A DNA stretch of 32,163 bases from Bacteroidales bacterium (GTDB lineage: Bacteria; Bacteroidota; Bacteroidia; Bacteroidales; UBA7960), in contig SKSE01000015.1 in assembly GCA_007118135.1 (NCBI GenBank), positions 1 to 32,163 of the forward strand. The letters are read 5' to 3'. The first letter of the stretch is position 1, and each line of letters starts with the position of its first letter. The notes beneath the pieces are model-generated. The model was not told the origin of the DNA and made no database searches. It saw only the letters and a list, made by a program, of their open reading frames with translations. The translations under genes and the position numbers were made by a program. Positions 18,193 through 26,136 of the stretch are shown here, piece by piece.

Positions 18193-19383
18193 ATGAACAC
18201 AAAAAAAGTAAAAGGTACCATTGGAATTTTAACAGGAGGTGGAGATGTACCCGGTTTGAATCCTGCTATCAGGGCAATTACCATCAGGGCGATCAGAGAG
18301 GGTTATCGCGTTATAGGTATACGTAGAGGTTGGGGTGGAATGATTGATATTATACGAGATAAAAAAGCCGACAATAGTGCCAATTTTATTGAACTTACCG
18401 AGAATATTGTAAACAGGGCCGGACGTACAGGTGGTACTTTCCTGCACAGTTCAAGAACAAGACCAAGCCATGTGCCTGCCAAATATGTTCCGGAGCATCT
18501 CAGAGAAAAATACAATAAGGAGATGAACGATCTCACTCCTGAAGTTCTCAAAAATATTGATTTCATTGGTCTTGATTATCTTATTCCTATCGGTGGTGAT
18601 GATACATTAAGCTATTCGGTAAGGCTTTATCAGGAGGGTGTAAAGGTGGTTGCCATACCTAAAACCATGGATAATGACGTTCCGGGAACTGATTATTGCA
18701 TTGGTTTCAGCACCTGTGTTACGCGTACCATTCATATGACTAACCTGCTGCGCACATCTGCAGGCTCACACGAAAGAATCCTGGTTATTGAAGTATTCGG
18801 ACGCTACGCCGGATTTACAGCTCTGCTACCCACTATGGCTGGTTCGGCCAACAGATGTGTTATCCCCGAGTACAAATTTAAAATCGAACATCTTACTGAG
18901 CTTTTGATTGATGACAGGAGAAAAAATCCAAGTAATTATTCTGTGGTTCTGGTTTCCGAAGGAGCAGCATTTGAAGGTTCAGATATGATGTTTTCCGATA
19001 TGGAGAAAGACATGTTTGGACATGCGAAACTTGGTGGCATTGGTGACGCCGTTTCTGCAAGGATCAAAGATGTTTCTCCCCAGTTTAACAACGGACAGCG
19101 CATAGAAACCATTTTCCAACATCTTGGCTACCTGGTCCGCTCAGGCGACCCTGATGCTATTGATTCAATTGTACCTATGGCTTACGGCAACCTGGCTCTT
19201 GATTTGGTTCTTAAGGGAATTCACGGTCGATTGGTAATCCTTAAAAATGGACGTTATGACAATATCCCTGTAGACATTGTTACCAGTACCAAAAAGTTTG
19301 TTGATGTTACTAAGCATTATAACACTAAAAGACTGCGTCCGGTTTATGAAAGCTTTATTGATAAACCTTTATTTGTGATTTAA
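18193..19383 (+). CDS. 6-phosphofructokinase, predicted PPi-dependent
   Basis: A 396-residue PFK of the mixed-substrate (TIGR02483-like) group. The phosphoryl donor loop TGGGDVPGLNPAIR lies near residue 14, the donor-specificity motif is IGGDDT (Asp137 at E. coli Gly104), and the catalytic stretch is PKTMDNDV (Lys157 at E. coli Gly124; catalytic Asp160). Asp at 104 together with Lys at 124 is the pattern of pyrophosphate-dependent enzymes, which phosphorylate fructose 6-phosphate reversibly; ATP-dependent enzymes have Gly at 104. The ATG at 18193 is used; a TTG three codons earlier is in frame. It is a single gene ending at a strong hairpin terminator. Donor use is predicted, not shown. Confidence 0.9.
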   Translation: MNTKKVKGTIGILTGGGDVPGLNPAIRAITIRAIREGYRVIGIRRGWGGMIDIIRDKKADNSANFIELTENIVNRAGRTGGTFLHSSRTRPSHVPAKYVPEHLREKYNKEMNDLTPEVLKNIDFIGLDYLIPIGGDDTLSYSVRLYQEGVKVVAIPKTMDNDVPGTDYCIGFSTCVTRTIHMTNLLRTSAGSHERILVIEVFGRYAGFTALLPTMAGSANRCVIPEYKFKIEHLTELLIDDRRKNPSNYSVVLVSEGAAFEGSDMMFSDMEKDMFGHAKLGGIGDAVSARIKDVSPQFNNGQRIETIFQHLGYLVRSGDPDAIDSIVPMAYGNLALDLVLKGIHGRLVILKNGRYDNIPVDIVTSTKKFVDVTKHYNTKRLRPVYESFIDKPLFVI

Positions 19384-19444
19384 AGAATATATTTCTTTAA
19401 TGAATCTGTTGGGTTTATTACCGGATTAGTTAATGCATTTTAAG

Positions 19445-19488
19445 GAAGCTGAAATCCTGTATTATATTTTTATCAGGATTTCAGCTTC
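19445..19488. terminator. Bidirectional terminator between pfk and the MazG-like gene
   Basis: A perfect 15-base-pair stem (GAAGCTGAAATCCTG at 19445-19459 with its complement at 19474-19488) around a 14-base AT loop, followed on the plus strand by TTATTTT. The right arm is also the coding sequence for the last residues and stop of the MazG-like gene. Confidence 0.75.
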
Positions 19489-19802
19489 TTATTTTCACGA
19501 TGTCTGTTGCTGTCTCTTTTTGTTTTCTTCTGTAGATTTCTTTCCAGTGCCTGGGTAAGATCAACTCCGGTTTGATTGGCAATACATATCAGGACAAATA
19601 AAACATCAGCCAGTTCATCGCTCAACTCCTTGCCATCTTCACCATCTTTAAAAGATTGTTCTCCGTATTTTCTGGCAATAATACGGGCCACCTCTCCAAC
19701 TTCTTCGGTAAGCATGGCCATATTGGTAAGTTCATTGAAATATCTTACCCCGGTTGTTGTGATCCATTGATCTATAATTTGCTGAGCTTCTCTTATCTCC
19801 AT
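19473..19802 (-). CDS. MazG-like nucleotide pyrophosphohydrolase
   Basis: A 109-residue single-domain MazG-type protein. The Mg-binding motif ExxE...ExxD is intact: LTEEVGE (Glu33, Glu34, Glu37) and SDELADVL (Glu63, Asp66), 25 residues apart. These proteins hydrolyse NTPs or dNTPs to the monophosphate and pyrophosphate and are thought to clear non-canonical nucleotides. The tail (KKTKRDSNRHRENKKLKS) is strongly basic and outside the fold; its last codons form an arm of the terminator shared with pfk. It is three bases after dtd, so co-translated. Short length fits the iMazG/YpjD-like group, not two-domain MazG. Confidence 0.88.
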   Translation of the reverse strand: MEIREAQQIIDQWITTTGVRYFNELTNMAMLTEEVGEVARIIARKYGEQSFKDGEDGKELSDELADVLFVLICIANQTGVDLTQALERNLQKKTKRDSNRHRENKKLKS

Positions 19803-19805
19803 ATT

Positions 19806-20258
19806 TTATTCCTTGTTTTTAGTATCAATGATAATAGTTACAGGACCATCGTTAATAAGTGATATTTGCATCATTGCACCGAAAATTCCTGTTTTTACTT
19901 CAGTACCTGCCAGCCTGGAAAGTTCTTTTGCAAATCCTTCATATAGAGGTATTGCGGTTTCGGGTTTTGCGGCCTTGATATAAGAAGGCCGGTTCCCCTT
20001 TTTGGTGCTGGCATGTAATGTAAACTGGCTGATAAGTAATATTTCTCCACCAACTTCTGTTATGGGCAGATTCATAACACCATTCTCATCATCAAAAACT
20101 CTTAATCGTGCTATTTTCCCGCATAACCATTCAATATCTTCCTGGTCATCGGCTTCCTCAATTCCTAACAGTAAAAGAAATCCCTGACCAATACGTGCGT
20201 GTTCTTTGCCATTAATCGTTACTGCCGATTCTTTTACCCTTTGTATTACTGCTCGCAT
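19806..20258 (-). CDS. dtd: D-aminoacyl-tRNA deacylase
   Basis: A 150-residue protein of standard Dtd length. It removes D-amino acids (and misattached glycine) from tRNA. Both active-site signatures are present: SQFTLHASTKKGNRPSY, including the SQFTL motif, and the C-terminal GAMMQISLINDGPVTI with the Gly-Pro proofreading motif. The ATG at 20258 begins the canonical MRAVIQRV; the open frame extends further upstream without homology and is not used. It lies between rsgA and the mazG-like gene on one strand, but 227 repeat-bearing bases separate it from rsgA. Confidence 0.96.
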   Translation of the reverse strand: MRAVIQRVKESAVTINGKEHARIGQGFLLLLGIEEADDQEDIEWLCGKIARLRVFDDENGVMNLPITEVGGEILLISQFTLHASTKKGNRPSYIKAAKPETAIPLYEGFAKELSRLAGTEVKTGIFGAMMQISLINDGPVTIIIDTKNKE

Positions 20259-20347
20259 AAACTTTTTATATTTTTTAAAGATTTTTTTAATCCCAAATTC
20301 GAAGGCAAAAGGTCCTATTTTATGAAATTGTTTTTGGCCATTAACCT

Positions 20348-20427
20348 TCAACTTATCAAATCTTCAACTAATCAACCCTTAAACTTCTAAACATCTAAAC
20401 CTATCAACTCATCAACTTATCAACCTA
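20348..20427. repeat. Ten tandem degenerate 8-bp repeats
   Basis: The stretch divides without gaps into ten 8-mers: TCAACTTA, TCAAATCT, TCAACTAA, TCAACCCT, TAAACTTC, TAAACATC, TAAACCTA, TCAACTCA, TCAACTTA, TCAACCTA. The consensus is about T(C/A)AACYTA. TCAACTTA occurs twice, as first and ninth unit. It lies between the rsgA stop and the dtd start, outside any coding sequence. A partial related sequence (TTCAACTTATCAATTCAAC) lies just before the hybrid kinase gene, at about 8316-8334. Confidence 0.7.
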
Positions 20428-20428
20428 T

Positions 20429-20453
20429 TCCCGAATCGCTATCGCTCTCGGGA
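20429..20453. repeat. GC-rich hairpin with internal ATCGCT repeat
   Basis: TCCCGA and TCGGGA form six-base arms around a 13-base loop containing ATCGCT twice; a further TTCGC-TTCGC doublet follows to about 20466. It directly adjoins the 8-bp repeat tract. There is no T-tract, so it is not a standard terminator. It resembles a small dispersed palindromic element, but no second copy is in this window. Confidence 0.4.
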
Positions 20454-20485
20454 CTTTCGCTTCGCTTCAGCAACCCATAAGCACA

Positions 20486-21412
20486 TCAACCTTTCCCCCG
20501 TGTATCACTTCCGGTAAGCATATTCAGGTAATTGTAATATCGTGTAGCGTTTATCTCACCTGACTCAACCATCTCCTTTACCCGGCAACCGGGTTCGTTC
20601 ATATGGGTGCAATTATCAAATTTGCATTGGTTAAACAACTCTCTCATTTCAGGAAAATAGTGACTCAGCTCCCAGGCTTCAAAATCTACAAGCCCAAATT
20701 CCTTTATTCCGGGTGTATCAATAATAAAGCCTCCTTTAGAAAGCTCAAACATTTCGGCAAATGTAGTAGTATGCTTTCCTTTAAAATGTGCCAGTGAAAT
20801 TTCTCCGACTTTAAGGTCAAGACCTGGTTCAATTGCATTGATTAGGGTGGATTTTCCCACCCCTGAATGTCCTGAAATCAGTGTGGTTTTATCTCTTAGC
20901 AAATCTTCAAAATCATTCAAATTGGTTTTTTCAGTAGCACTAACCTTCAGGCATTTATAGCCCAACGGCTCATACACAGCAAACAGCTTGTCAAGTAATT
21001 CATGTTCTTCCTGTTCGTAAAGATCGCATTTGTTAAAAACAATATGGGCAGGCACACTGTAAGCTTCGCAATTTACCAGAAACCTGTCAATAAAACCTGT
21101 TGAAGTACGAGGAACATAAAGGGTTGCGATAAGCAAAGCCTGATCAAGATTGGCTGCTATGACCTGGCTTTTACGACTCAGATTGGTAGACTTTCGGATG
21201 ATATGGTTTTTCCTGTCAAGTATTTCATAAATAATTCCGGTTTTTCCATCATCTTCAACCGAAAATACTACCCGGTCTCCCACAGCCACCGGATTTGTTG
21301 AGCGTGTACCTTCAATCTTGAATCGTCCACGTAAACGACAATCAATAGTTTGGCCCTTTTCATCAAGTACTTTATACCAGCTTCCTGTAGATTTTATTAT
21401 TATACCTTTCAA
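20486..21412 (-). CDS. rsgA: Ribosome small subunit-dependent GTPase A
   Basis: A 308-residue circularly permuted GTPase that helps 30S maturation. An N-terminal OB-fold (about 1-75, from MKGIIIKSTGSWYKV) precedes the permuted motifs: G4 FNKCD comes first, then G1 GHSGVGKSTLIN and G3 DTPGIKEFG. The C-terminal zinc knuckle is complete: CKFDNCTHMNEPGC, spacing C-x4-C-x-H-x5-C. The start is a TTG at 21412, chosen because it gives the usual N-terminus and no ATG is available. rsgA, dtd and mazG in this order on one strand are common in Bacteroidota. Confidence 0.95.
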   Translation of the reverse strand: MKGIIIKSTGSWYKVLDEKGQTIDCRLRGRFKIEGTRSTNPVAVGDRVVFSVEDDGKTGIIYEILDRKNHIIRKSTNLSRKSQVIAANLDQALLIATLYVPRTSTGFIDRFLVNCEAYSVPAHIVFNKCDLYEQEEHELLDKLFAVYEPLGYKCLKVSATEKTNLNDFEDLLRDKTTLISGHSGVGKSTLINAIEPGLDLKVGEISLAHFKGKHTTTFAEMFELSKGGFIIDTPGIKEFGLVDFEAWELSHYFPEMRELFNQCKFDNCTHMNEPGCRVKEMVESGEINATRYYNYLNMLTGSDTRGKG

Positions 21413-21555
21413 AATTGCTGTATTTGATTTTTACAAAAAAATAAAATTAGAAAAAATATTGGAGATGATTTACTGTACATTTCATTTGTCTAATTAAAAA
21501 TGGAATGACTAACTTAGATTTTTTTTGAAAAGCAAAACTATTTATTTAAAAGTTT

Positions 21556-22560
21556 ATGATAAAATGGGGAATCATTGGTTGCGGTAATGTAACCGAAGTA
21601 AAAAGCGGGCCGGCTTTTAACCTGGTAAAAGACTCTAAATTGGTGGCAGTAATGCGCAGAAATGGAGCAATGGCGAAGGATTACGCTTTAAGGCATAATG
21701 TACCACGTTGGTATGATGATGCAGAAAAGCTCATCTCTGATCCAGATATCAATGCAGTTTATGTGGCCACACCGCCTGGCTCGCATGCTCAATATGCCAT
21801 AAAAGCCATGAAAGCAGGAAAGGCTGTTTACGTAGAAAAACCCATGGCCGCAAACTACAGTGAATGTGAAAAGATGGTAAGAGTTTCGAAGCAAACAGGT
21901 TCACCCTTGTTTGTGGCATATTACCGAAGAAGCTTGCCGGGTTTCCTGAAGGTTAAAAATCTCATTGAACAGGGTGCAATCGGGAAGCCCCTGCATTTTT
22001 CCATCCGGCTTCTTTCTCCACCCCACCCTGATGATTTTAATAATCCACTTCCATGGCGTGTAAATCCTGAAATTTCAGGAGGAGGGTATATATATGATTT
22101 AGGCAGCCACCAATTGGATATTATTGATTACTTTTTTGGCCCGATAAACCAGGTTTCATCATTGGCATATAACAGAAAAAAACTTTATGAGCCTGAAGAC
22201 TTTATTTCTGCAGGTTTTTTATGTGAGAATGGTGTAACAGGCGATGGCTTGTGGGATTTTGGCGCACCTGAATATTTAAGAGAAGATAAAATTATAATAA
22301 CCGGCGAAAAAGGTAAAATTGATTTTTCGTGCTTTGGATTTACTCCTGTTAAAGTCGTGCAGGATGACATCAGACGATATTACGATTTTAAGAGGCCGCC
22401 CCATGTGCAGCAGGCATTTATTCAATCCATTGTTGATGAACTTAACGGAAGGGGAACCTGCCCGGGAAGCTTAGAATCTGCTGTGCGAACAAGCAGGTTG
22501 CTTGATGTGATCACAAAAAAAGAATCATCAAAAATTGCTACCTTCGCGCCTCAGAATTGA
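21556..22560 (+). CDS. Gfo/Idh/MocA family NAD(P)-dependent oxidoreductase
   Basis: A 334-residue cytoplasmic dehydrogenase. The N-terminal Rossmann domain begins WGIIGCGNVTEVKSGP and contains the family's YVEKPMA motif with the conserved Lys near residue 95; the C-terminal alpha/beta domain includes GGGYIYDLGSHQLDIIDYFFG, where the conserved Asp and His of the active site lie. Members act on sugars, inositols and other polyols, and the substrate cannot be read here. There is no signal peptide, so it is not one of the exported glycosidase-like members. It is 25 bases upstream of gldA on the same strand, but a -7-like element in its 3' end suggests gldA can be transcribed separately. Confidence 0.88.
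   Translation: MIKWGIIGCGNVTEVKSGPAFNLVKDSKLVAVMRRNGAMAKDYALRHNVPRWYDDAEKLISDPDINAVYVATPPGSHAQYAIKAMKAGKAVYVEKPMAANYSECEKMVRVSKQTGSPLFVAYYRRSLPGFLKVKNLIEQGAIGKPLHFSIRLLSPPHPDDFNNPLPWRVNPEISGGGYIYDLGSHQLDIIDYFFGPINQVSSLAYNRKKLYEPEDFISAGFLCENGVTGDGLWDFGAPEYLREDKIIITGEKGKIDFSCFGFTPVKVVQDDIRRYYDFKRPPHVQQAFIQSIVDELNGRGTCPGSLESAVRTSRLLDVITKKESSKIATFAPQN
22539..22546 (+). promoter_or_regulatory. Possible -7 promoter element for the gldA-like gene
   Basis: TACCTTCG, one base off TAnnTTTG, lies inside the last codons of the oxidoreductase gene and would give a leader of about 33 bases. No -33 element is visible. Confidence 0.3.
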
Positions 22561-22585
22561 CTGGCAACATCTAAAATTTAACCCC

Positions 22586-23509
22586 ATGTCGATCATTATC
22601 AAAGACGTAACAAAAATATTCGGAGAACAGAAAGCACTTGACAATGTATCTTTATCGGTTGAGAAGGGCGAAATTGTTGCTCTTTTGGGGCCTAACGGGG
22701 CTGGGAAGAGTACTATGATGAAGATAATAACCTGCTATCTTCCGCCCAATGAAGGGGATGTAAAAGTTTGTGGGTTTGATGTGCTGTCAGAATCATTAAA
22801 AGTTCGCAAGGTGGTGGGATATCTCCCGGAAAACAACCCGCTTTATCCAGACATGTATGTTCGCGAATACCTTGAATTTATTGCCGGGATTCACAAGCTT
22901 GGAAGTAAATCAGGCGAGCGTATTAAGGATATGATTTACCAAACCGGACTTGAACTGGAACATCACAAAAAAATCGGTGCCCTCTCAAAGGGTTATCGCC
23001 AGAGAGTAGGTATTGCTCAGGCTCTGATTCATGATCCTGAAGTGCTGATTCTTGACGAACCCACATCGGGGCTCGACCCCAATCAACTGATAGAAATTCG
23101 TAGCCTGGTGCGTGAAGTGGGCAAACATAAAACTGTTTTACTTTCTACACATATTATGCAGGAAGTGGAAGCTGTATGCGACAGGGTAGTAATTATAAAT
23201 CGCGGAAAAATCGTTGCTGATGCCCCTACCCGCGAGCTACAGCTCCTGAACCTTACCAACCGGATCATCAGGGCTGAATTTGATAAGACCTATGACTGGG
23301 AACTACTAAAAAACCTGAATGGAGTTATGGATGTACACCAGGAGAATGAAAAAACGGTTAGGATTTTTGTAAGCAGCAATGATGATCTGCGAGCCGAAGT
23401 TTTCCATTTTGCTGTAAAAAACAATTGGGTGTTACTGGCTATGGGGTTTGATGATCAGTCAGTTGAACAGGTATTCCGTAAGCTCACTTTTGAATCAAAA
23501 CAATCATAA
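22586..23509 (+). CDS. gldA: ABC transporter ATP-binding protein, GldA-like
   Basis: A 307-residue ABC ATPase with Walker [13 protein letters not shown]-loop region YLPENNPLY, signature [15 protein letters not shown], Walker [14 protein letters not shown] and the switch His in STHIM, followed by a C-terminal extension of about 90 residues. Length, the [16 protein letters not shown] stretch and the extension are those of GldA, the ATPase of the GldAFG ABC complex needed for gliding motility in Flavobacterium. In many non-gliding Bacteroidota the homologue also exists. No gldF or gldG membrane gene is adjacent, so the name is by family resemblance. The ATG at 22586 is chosen because the fold starts there; the frame opens earlier. 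Confidence 0.85.
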   Translation: MSIIIKDVTKIFGEQKALDNVSLSVEKGEIVALLGPNGAGKSTMMKIITCYLPPNEGDVKVCGFDVLSESLKVRKVVGYLPENNPLYPDMYVREYLEFIAGIHKLGSKSGERIKDMIYQTGLELEHHKKIGALSKGYRQRVGIAQALIHDPEVLILDEPTSGLDPNQLIEIRSLVREVGKHKTVLLSTHIMQEVEAVCDRVVIINRGKIVADAPTRELQLLNLTNRIIRAEFDKTYDWELLKNLNGVMDVHQENEKTVRIFVSSNDDLRAEVFHFAVKNNWVLLAMGFDDQSVEQVFRKLTFESKQS

Positions 23510-23524
23510 AACAATTTTTATACT

Positions 23525-23532
23525 TACATTTG
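23525..23532 (+). promoter_or_regulatory. -7 promoter element for metK
   Basis: TACATTTG matches TAnnTTTG exactly and is identical to the element before the carotenoid operon. It lies just after the gldA stop and gives a leader of about 35 bases. No -33 TTTG is at the expected spacing. Confidence 0.5.
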
Positions 23533-23573
23533 CAGCGCTAAAAAAATACGCTACTATTTATTTTAAATATAAA

Positions 23574-24896
23574 ATGGGATATTTATTTACCTCCGAGTCC
23601 GTATCCGAAGGACATCCGGATAAAGTTTCAGACCAGATATCAGATGCTTTATTAGATGAATTTTTAAGACAGGACCCTGAGTCGAAAGTTGCCTGCGAAA
23701 CCCTTGTTACAACCGGATTGGTTGTTTGTGCGGGCGAAGTAAAAACACAAGCCTGGGTCGATATCCAGAATGTTGTCAGAGACGTTTTAAAGAGTATTGG
23801 GTATACCAACTCTGCTTATAAATTTGAAGCTGAGTCCTGTGGGGTAATATCAGCTATACACGAGCAATCACCTGATATAAACCAGGGTGTTGAACGTGAA
23901 AAGGAAGAAGAACAGGGCGCCGGCGACCAGGGTATGATGTTTGGTTACGCCTCACGCGAAACGGATGAATACATGCCTCTGCCTCTTGATCTTTCACATA
24001 TCCTTTTGCAGGAACTTGCTGCCATAAGGAAGGAAGGAAAACTGATGCCTTATCTGCGTCCCGATTCCAAAGCACAGGTTACTGTAGAATATGATGATAA
24101 TCATCAGCCTGTACGTATAGATACCATTGTAGTTTCTACACAACATGATGAGTTTGTATTGCCTGCAGGTAAATCAAAGGAAGAAAAGCAAAAGGCTGAA
24201 AAAGAGATGCAGGAAAAAATCAAAACGGATATTCAGAAGTTCCTGATTCCCCGGGCTGCCAATATTTTGCCTGACCGCATCAGACCCCTTTTTATCAATG
24301 GTTTCAAACTTCTGGTAAACCCAACCGGCAAGTTCGTTATTGGTGGTCCGCATGGTGATAGCGGACTTACCGGCCGCAAAATCGTAGTGGATACCTATGG
24401 TGGCAAAGGTGCACATGGTGGTGGGGCGTTTTCAGGAAAAGACGCAAGTAAAGTAGACCGTTCTGCTGCATACGCAACCCGTCACATTGCCAAAAACATG
24501 GTTGCCGCAGGAATTGCCGATGAGGCACTTGTGCAGGTAGCTTATGCCATTGGCGTTGCAGAACCCGTAGGACTTTATATAAATACTTATGGTACGGCGA
24601 AAGTAAACCTGTCGGATGTGGAAATTGCTGCAAAAATCAAAGAAATATTCGATCTGAGACCTTATGCCATAATTAATCGCTTTGGATTAAAAAATCCCAT
24701 TTTCCTTCCCACCTGTACTTATGGTCATTTCGGAAGAACACCTTTTACGCGTGAAGTAGAAGTAAAATACCAGGATAAGAATACCCGTGAAAAGGTAATT
24801 GAAAATGGTAATAAAATCTATGTAAAAAATGTTGAATTTTTTGCCTGGGAAAAACTGGATTATGTTGACAAACTGAAATCAGAATTTGGGATATAA
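23574..24896 (+). CDS. metK: S-adenosylmethionine synthetase
   Basis: A 440-residue enzyme forming S-adenosylmethionine from methionine and ATP. Motifs: [20 protein letters not shown] at the start (His binding phosphate), [16 protein letters not shown] (the GAGDQG signature), [13 protein letters not shown] and GGGAFSGKD. It is longer than E. coli MetK (384 residues); a charged insert ([20 protein letters not shown]) in the middle domain accounts for part of this and is usual in Bacteroidota. The ATG at 23574 is used, as the conserved N-terminus begins there. Its own -7 element and a following terminator suggest it is transcribed alone, although it starts only 64 bases after gldA. Confidence 0.97.
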   Translation: MGYLFTSESVSEGHPDKVSDQISDALLDEFLRQDPESKVACETLVTTGLVVCAGEVKTQAWVDIQNVVRDVLKSIGYTNSAYKFEAESCGVISAIHEQSPDINQGVEREKEEEQGAGDQGMMFGYASRETDEYMPLPLDLSHILLQELAAIRKEGKLMPYLRPDSKAQVTVEYDDNHQPVRIDTIVVSTQHDEFVLPAGKSKEEKQKAEKEMQEKIKTDIQKFLIPRAANILPDRIRPLFINGFKLLVNPTGKFVIGGPHGDSGLTGRKIVVDTYGGKGAHGGGAFSGKDASKVDRSAAYATRHIAKNMVAAGIADEALVQVAYAIGVAEPVGLYINTYGTAKVNLSDVEIAAKIKEIFDLRPYAIINRFGLKNPIFLPTCTYGHFGRTPFTREVEVKYQDKNTREKVIENGNKIYVKNVEFFAWEKLDYVDKLKSEFGI

Positions 24897-24915
24897 CCAA
24901 CAACCGTCTGAATAG

Positions 24916-24951
24916 AAAAAAGGACCTTACTACCGGTAAAGTCCTTTTTTT
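24916..24951. terminator. Bidirectional terminator shared by metK and nadD
   Basis: AAAAAAGGAC (24916-24925) pairs with GTCCTTTTTT (24941-24950), extended inward by TTAC/GTAA after one mismatch. It is A-rich on the left and T-rich on the right, so it can stop transcription from both sides. The nadD stop codon (24930-24932) is in the hairpin, and its right arm encodes the last nadD residues. Confidence 0.85.
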
Positions 24952-25517
24952 ATTATATAATCAAAAACCTTTTCCGGAAGCATAAACCTTGCCGGTTTAT
25001 TTTCCATGAATGATTCCCTGATGTAGGTTGATGATATATCCAATAAGGGAGCTTTTATCAAATGCATTGTTGGATGGGATAAAAACCTGTTAGACTCAAA
25101 ACCCGGTCTTGGATAAACATAAATATCAATCATTTCCATGATTTTTTCAAAGTTTTTCCAGCGGTCAAAAGCTTCCAGGTTATCTGTGCCAATGATGAGT
25201 ACAAATTTTTTTTCAGGATATTTCTCGCGAAGTGCTTCAAGAGTATTGTGAGTATATTGTGGAGCTGGCATTTTAAACTCAATATCACAAATACTGAATT
25301 TAGGATTTCCTGAAACAGCAATTTCAAGCATTTCTTTTCGGATTTCCTGACCGGTTATTTCCTTTTCTGTTTTAAAAGGATTTTGTGGTGAAATTACAAA
25401 CCAAATCTCATCCAGATCAGTATGCGCGGTCAAATATTCAGCAATGATCAGATGTCCTGTGTGCACAGGATCAAACGACCCAAAAAATAACCCGGTTTTA
25501 TGAGATTTCTCTGACAT
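24930..25517 (-). CDS. nadD: Nicotinate-nucleotide adenylyltransferase
   Basis: A 195-residue nucleotidyltransferase that makes deamido-NAD from nicotinate mononucleotide and ATP. The N-terminal GLFFGSFDPVHTGHLIIAE holds the TGH phosphate-binding motif, and ISSTYIRES near residue 165 is the family's SSTxIR motif. The ATG at 25517 is chosen; a TTG one codon upstream is in frame. The gene begins four bases after gmk and is last in yicC-gmk-nadD, an order common in Bacteroidota. Its final codons (KKGLYR) form an arm of the terminator shared with metK. Confidence 0.96.
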   Translation of the reverse strand: MSEKSHKTGLFFGSFDPVHTGHLIIAEYLTAHTDLDEIWFVISPQNPFKTEKEITGQEIRKEMLEIAVSGNPKFSICDIEFKMPAPQYTHNTLEALREKYPEKKFVLIIGTDNLEAFDRWKNFEKIMEMIDIYVYPRPGFESNRFLSHPTMHLIKAPLLDISSTYIRESFMENKPARFMLPEKVFDYIIKKGLYR

Positions 25518-25521
25518 CAAA

Positions 25522-26091
25522 TTAATCTTTATGTAAAAAATCTGTTATGGCCTTTTGGGTTTGATCAATGGCAGTTTGCAGATCATCATTAATAATCTTT
25601 ACATCAAACCGATCGGCAAAACCAAGTTCGTATTCAGCCTTGCTTATACGCTTTTTAAGCGATTCAGGGGTTTCTGTTCCCCGCCCTGTAAGTCGGTTTC
25701 TCAACTCATCAACCGATGGAGGCATAATAAATATGGCCAGGGAATTATCAGGATACTGCTTTTTAATATTTAATCCGCCTACTACATCCACATCAAAAAT
25801 AACATGATTACCCTTACCCCAAATACGTTCAACTTCTGAGTGTAATGTACCGTAAAAACTTCTTGCATAAACTTCTTCCCACTCCAGGAATGCCCCTTCA
25901 TCAATTTTCCGAAGAAAATCATCTTCCGAAAGGAAATAATAATCCTTGCCATGAACTTCTCCCTCCCTGGGAAGACGGCTGCATGCAGAAACAGAAAATT
26001 CAAGCATAGGAAGTTGAGGCAAGATGGCTCTGACAATAGTTGTTTTTCCCGATCCTGACGGCGCACATACAATAATTAGTTTTCCTTTCAT
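25522..26091 (-). CDS. gmk: Guanylate kinase
   Basis: A 189-residue enzyme phosphorylating GMP to GDP. The P-loop is APSGSGKTT (about 10-18), the GMP-binding part includes SACSRLPREGEVHGKDYYF, and the lid contains LRNRLTGRGTE. Length and motifs are typical. It sits 45 bases after yicC and four bases before nadD, so it is the middle gene of an operon. Confidence 0.97.
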   Translation of the reverse strand: MKGKLIIVCAPSGSGKTTIVRAILPQLPMLEFSVSACSRLPREGEVHGKDYYFLSEDDFLRKIDEGAFLEWEEVYARSFYGTLHSEVERIWGKGNHVIFDVDVVGGLNIKKQYPDNSLAIFIMPPSVDELRNRLTGRGTETPESLKKRISKAEYELGFADRFDVKIINDDLQTAIDQTQKAITDFLHKD

Positions 26092-26136
26092 TACTATTAT
26101 TTTTCTTCGGAAAGTGTTTTTTCTGTTATCAGGGTT

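Noticed and set aside
18093-18326. A 77-codon open frame overlapping the pfk start in another frame
   Set aside because: Most of it is out-of-frame pfk sequence; the part before pfk has no recognisable motif and contains the leader hairpins.
20259-20351. Upstream extension of dtd by 31 codons
   Set aside because: The added residues have no similarity to Dtd, whose conserved N-terminus begins at the ATG at 20258.
20348-20427. CRISPR array
   Set aside because: The units are 8 bases with no spacers and there are no cas genes nearby; it is a simple degenerate tandem repeat.
22535-22585. Upstream extension of the gldA-like gene overlapping the oxidoreductase
   Set aside because: The extra residues precede the conserved ABC fold and read through the neighbouring gene's end; the ATG at 22586 is natural.
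23448-23573. Upstream extension of metK into gldA
   Set aside because: MetK's conserved N-terminus starts at 23574, and the metK -7 element lies within the extension.
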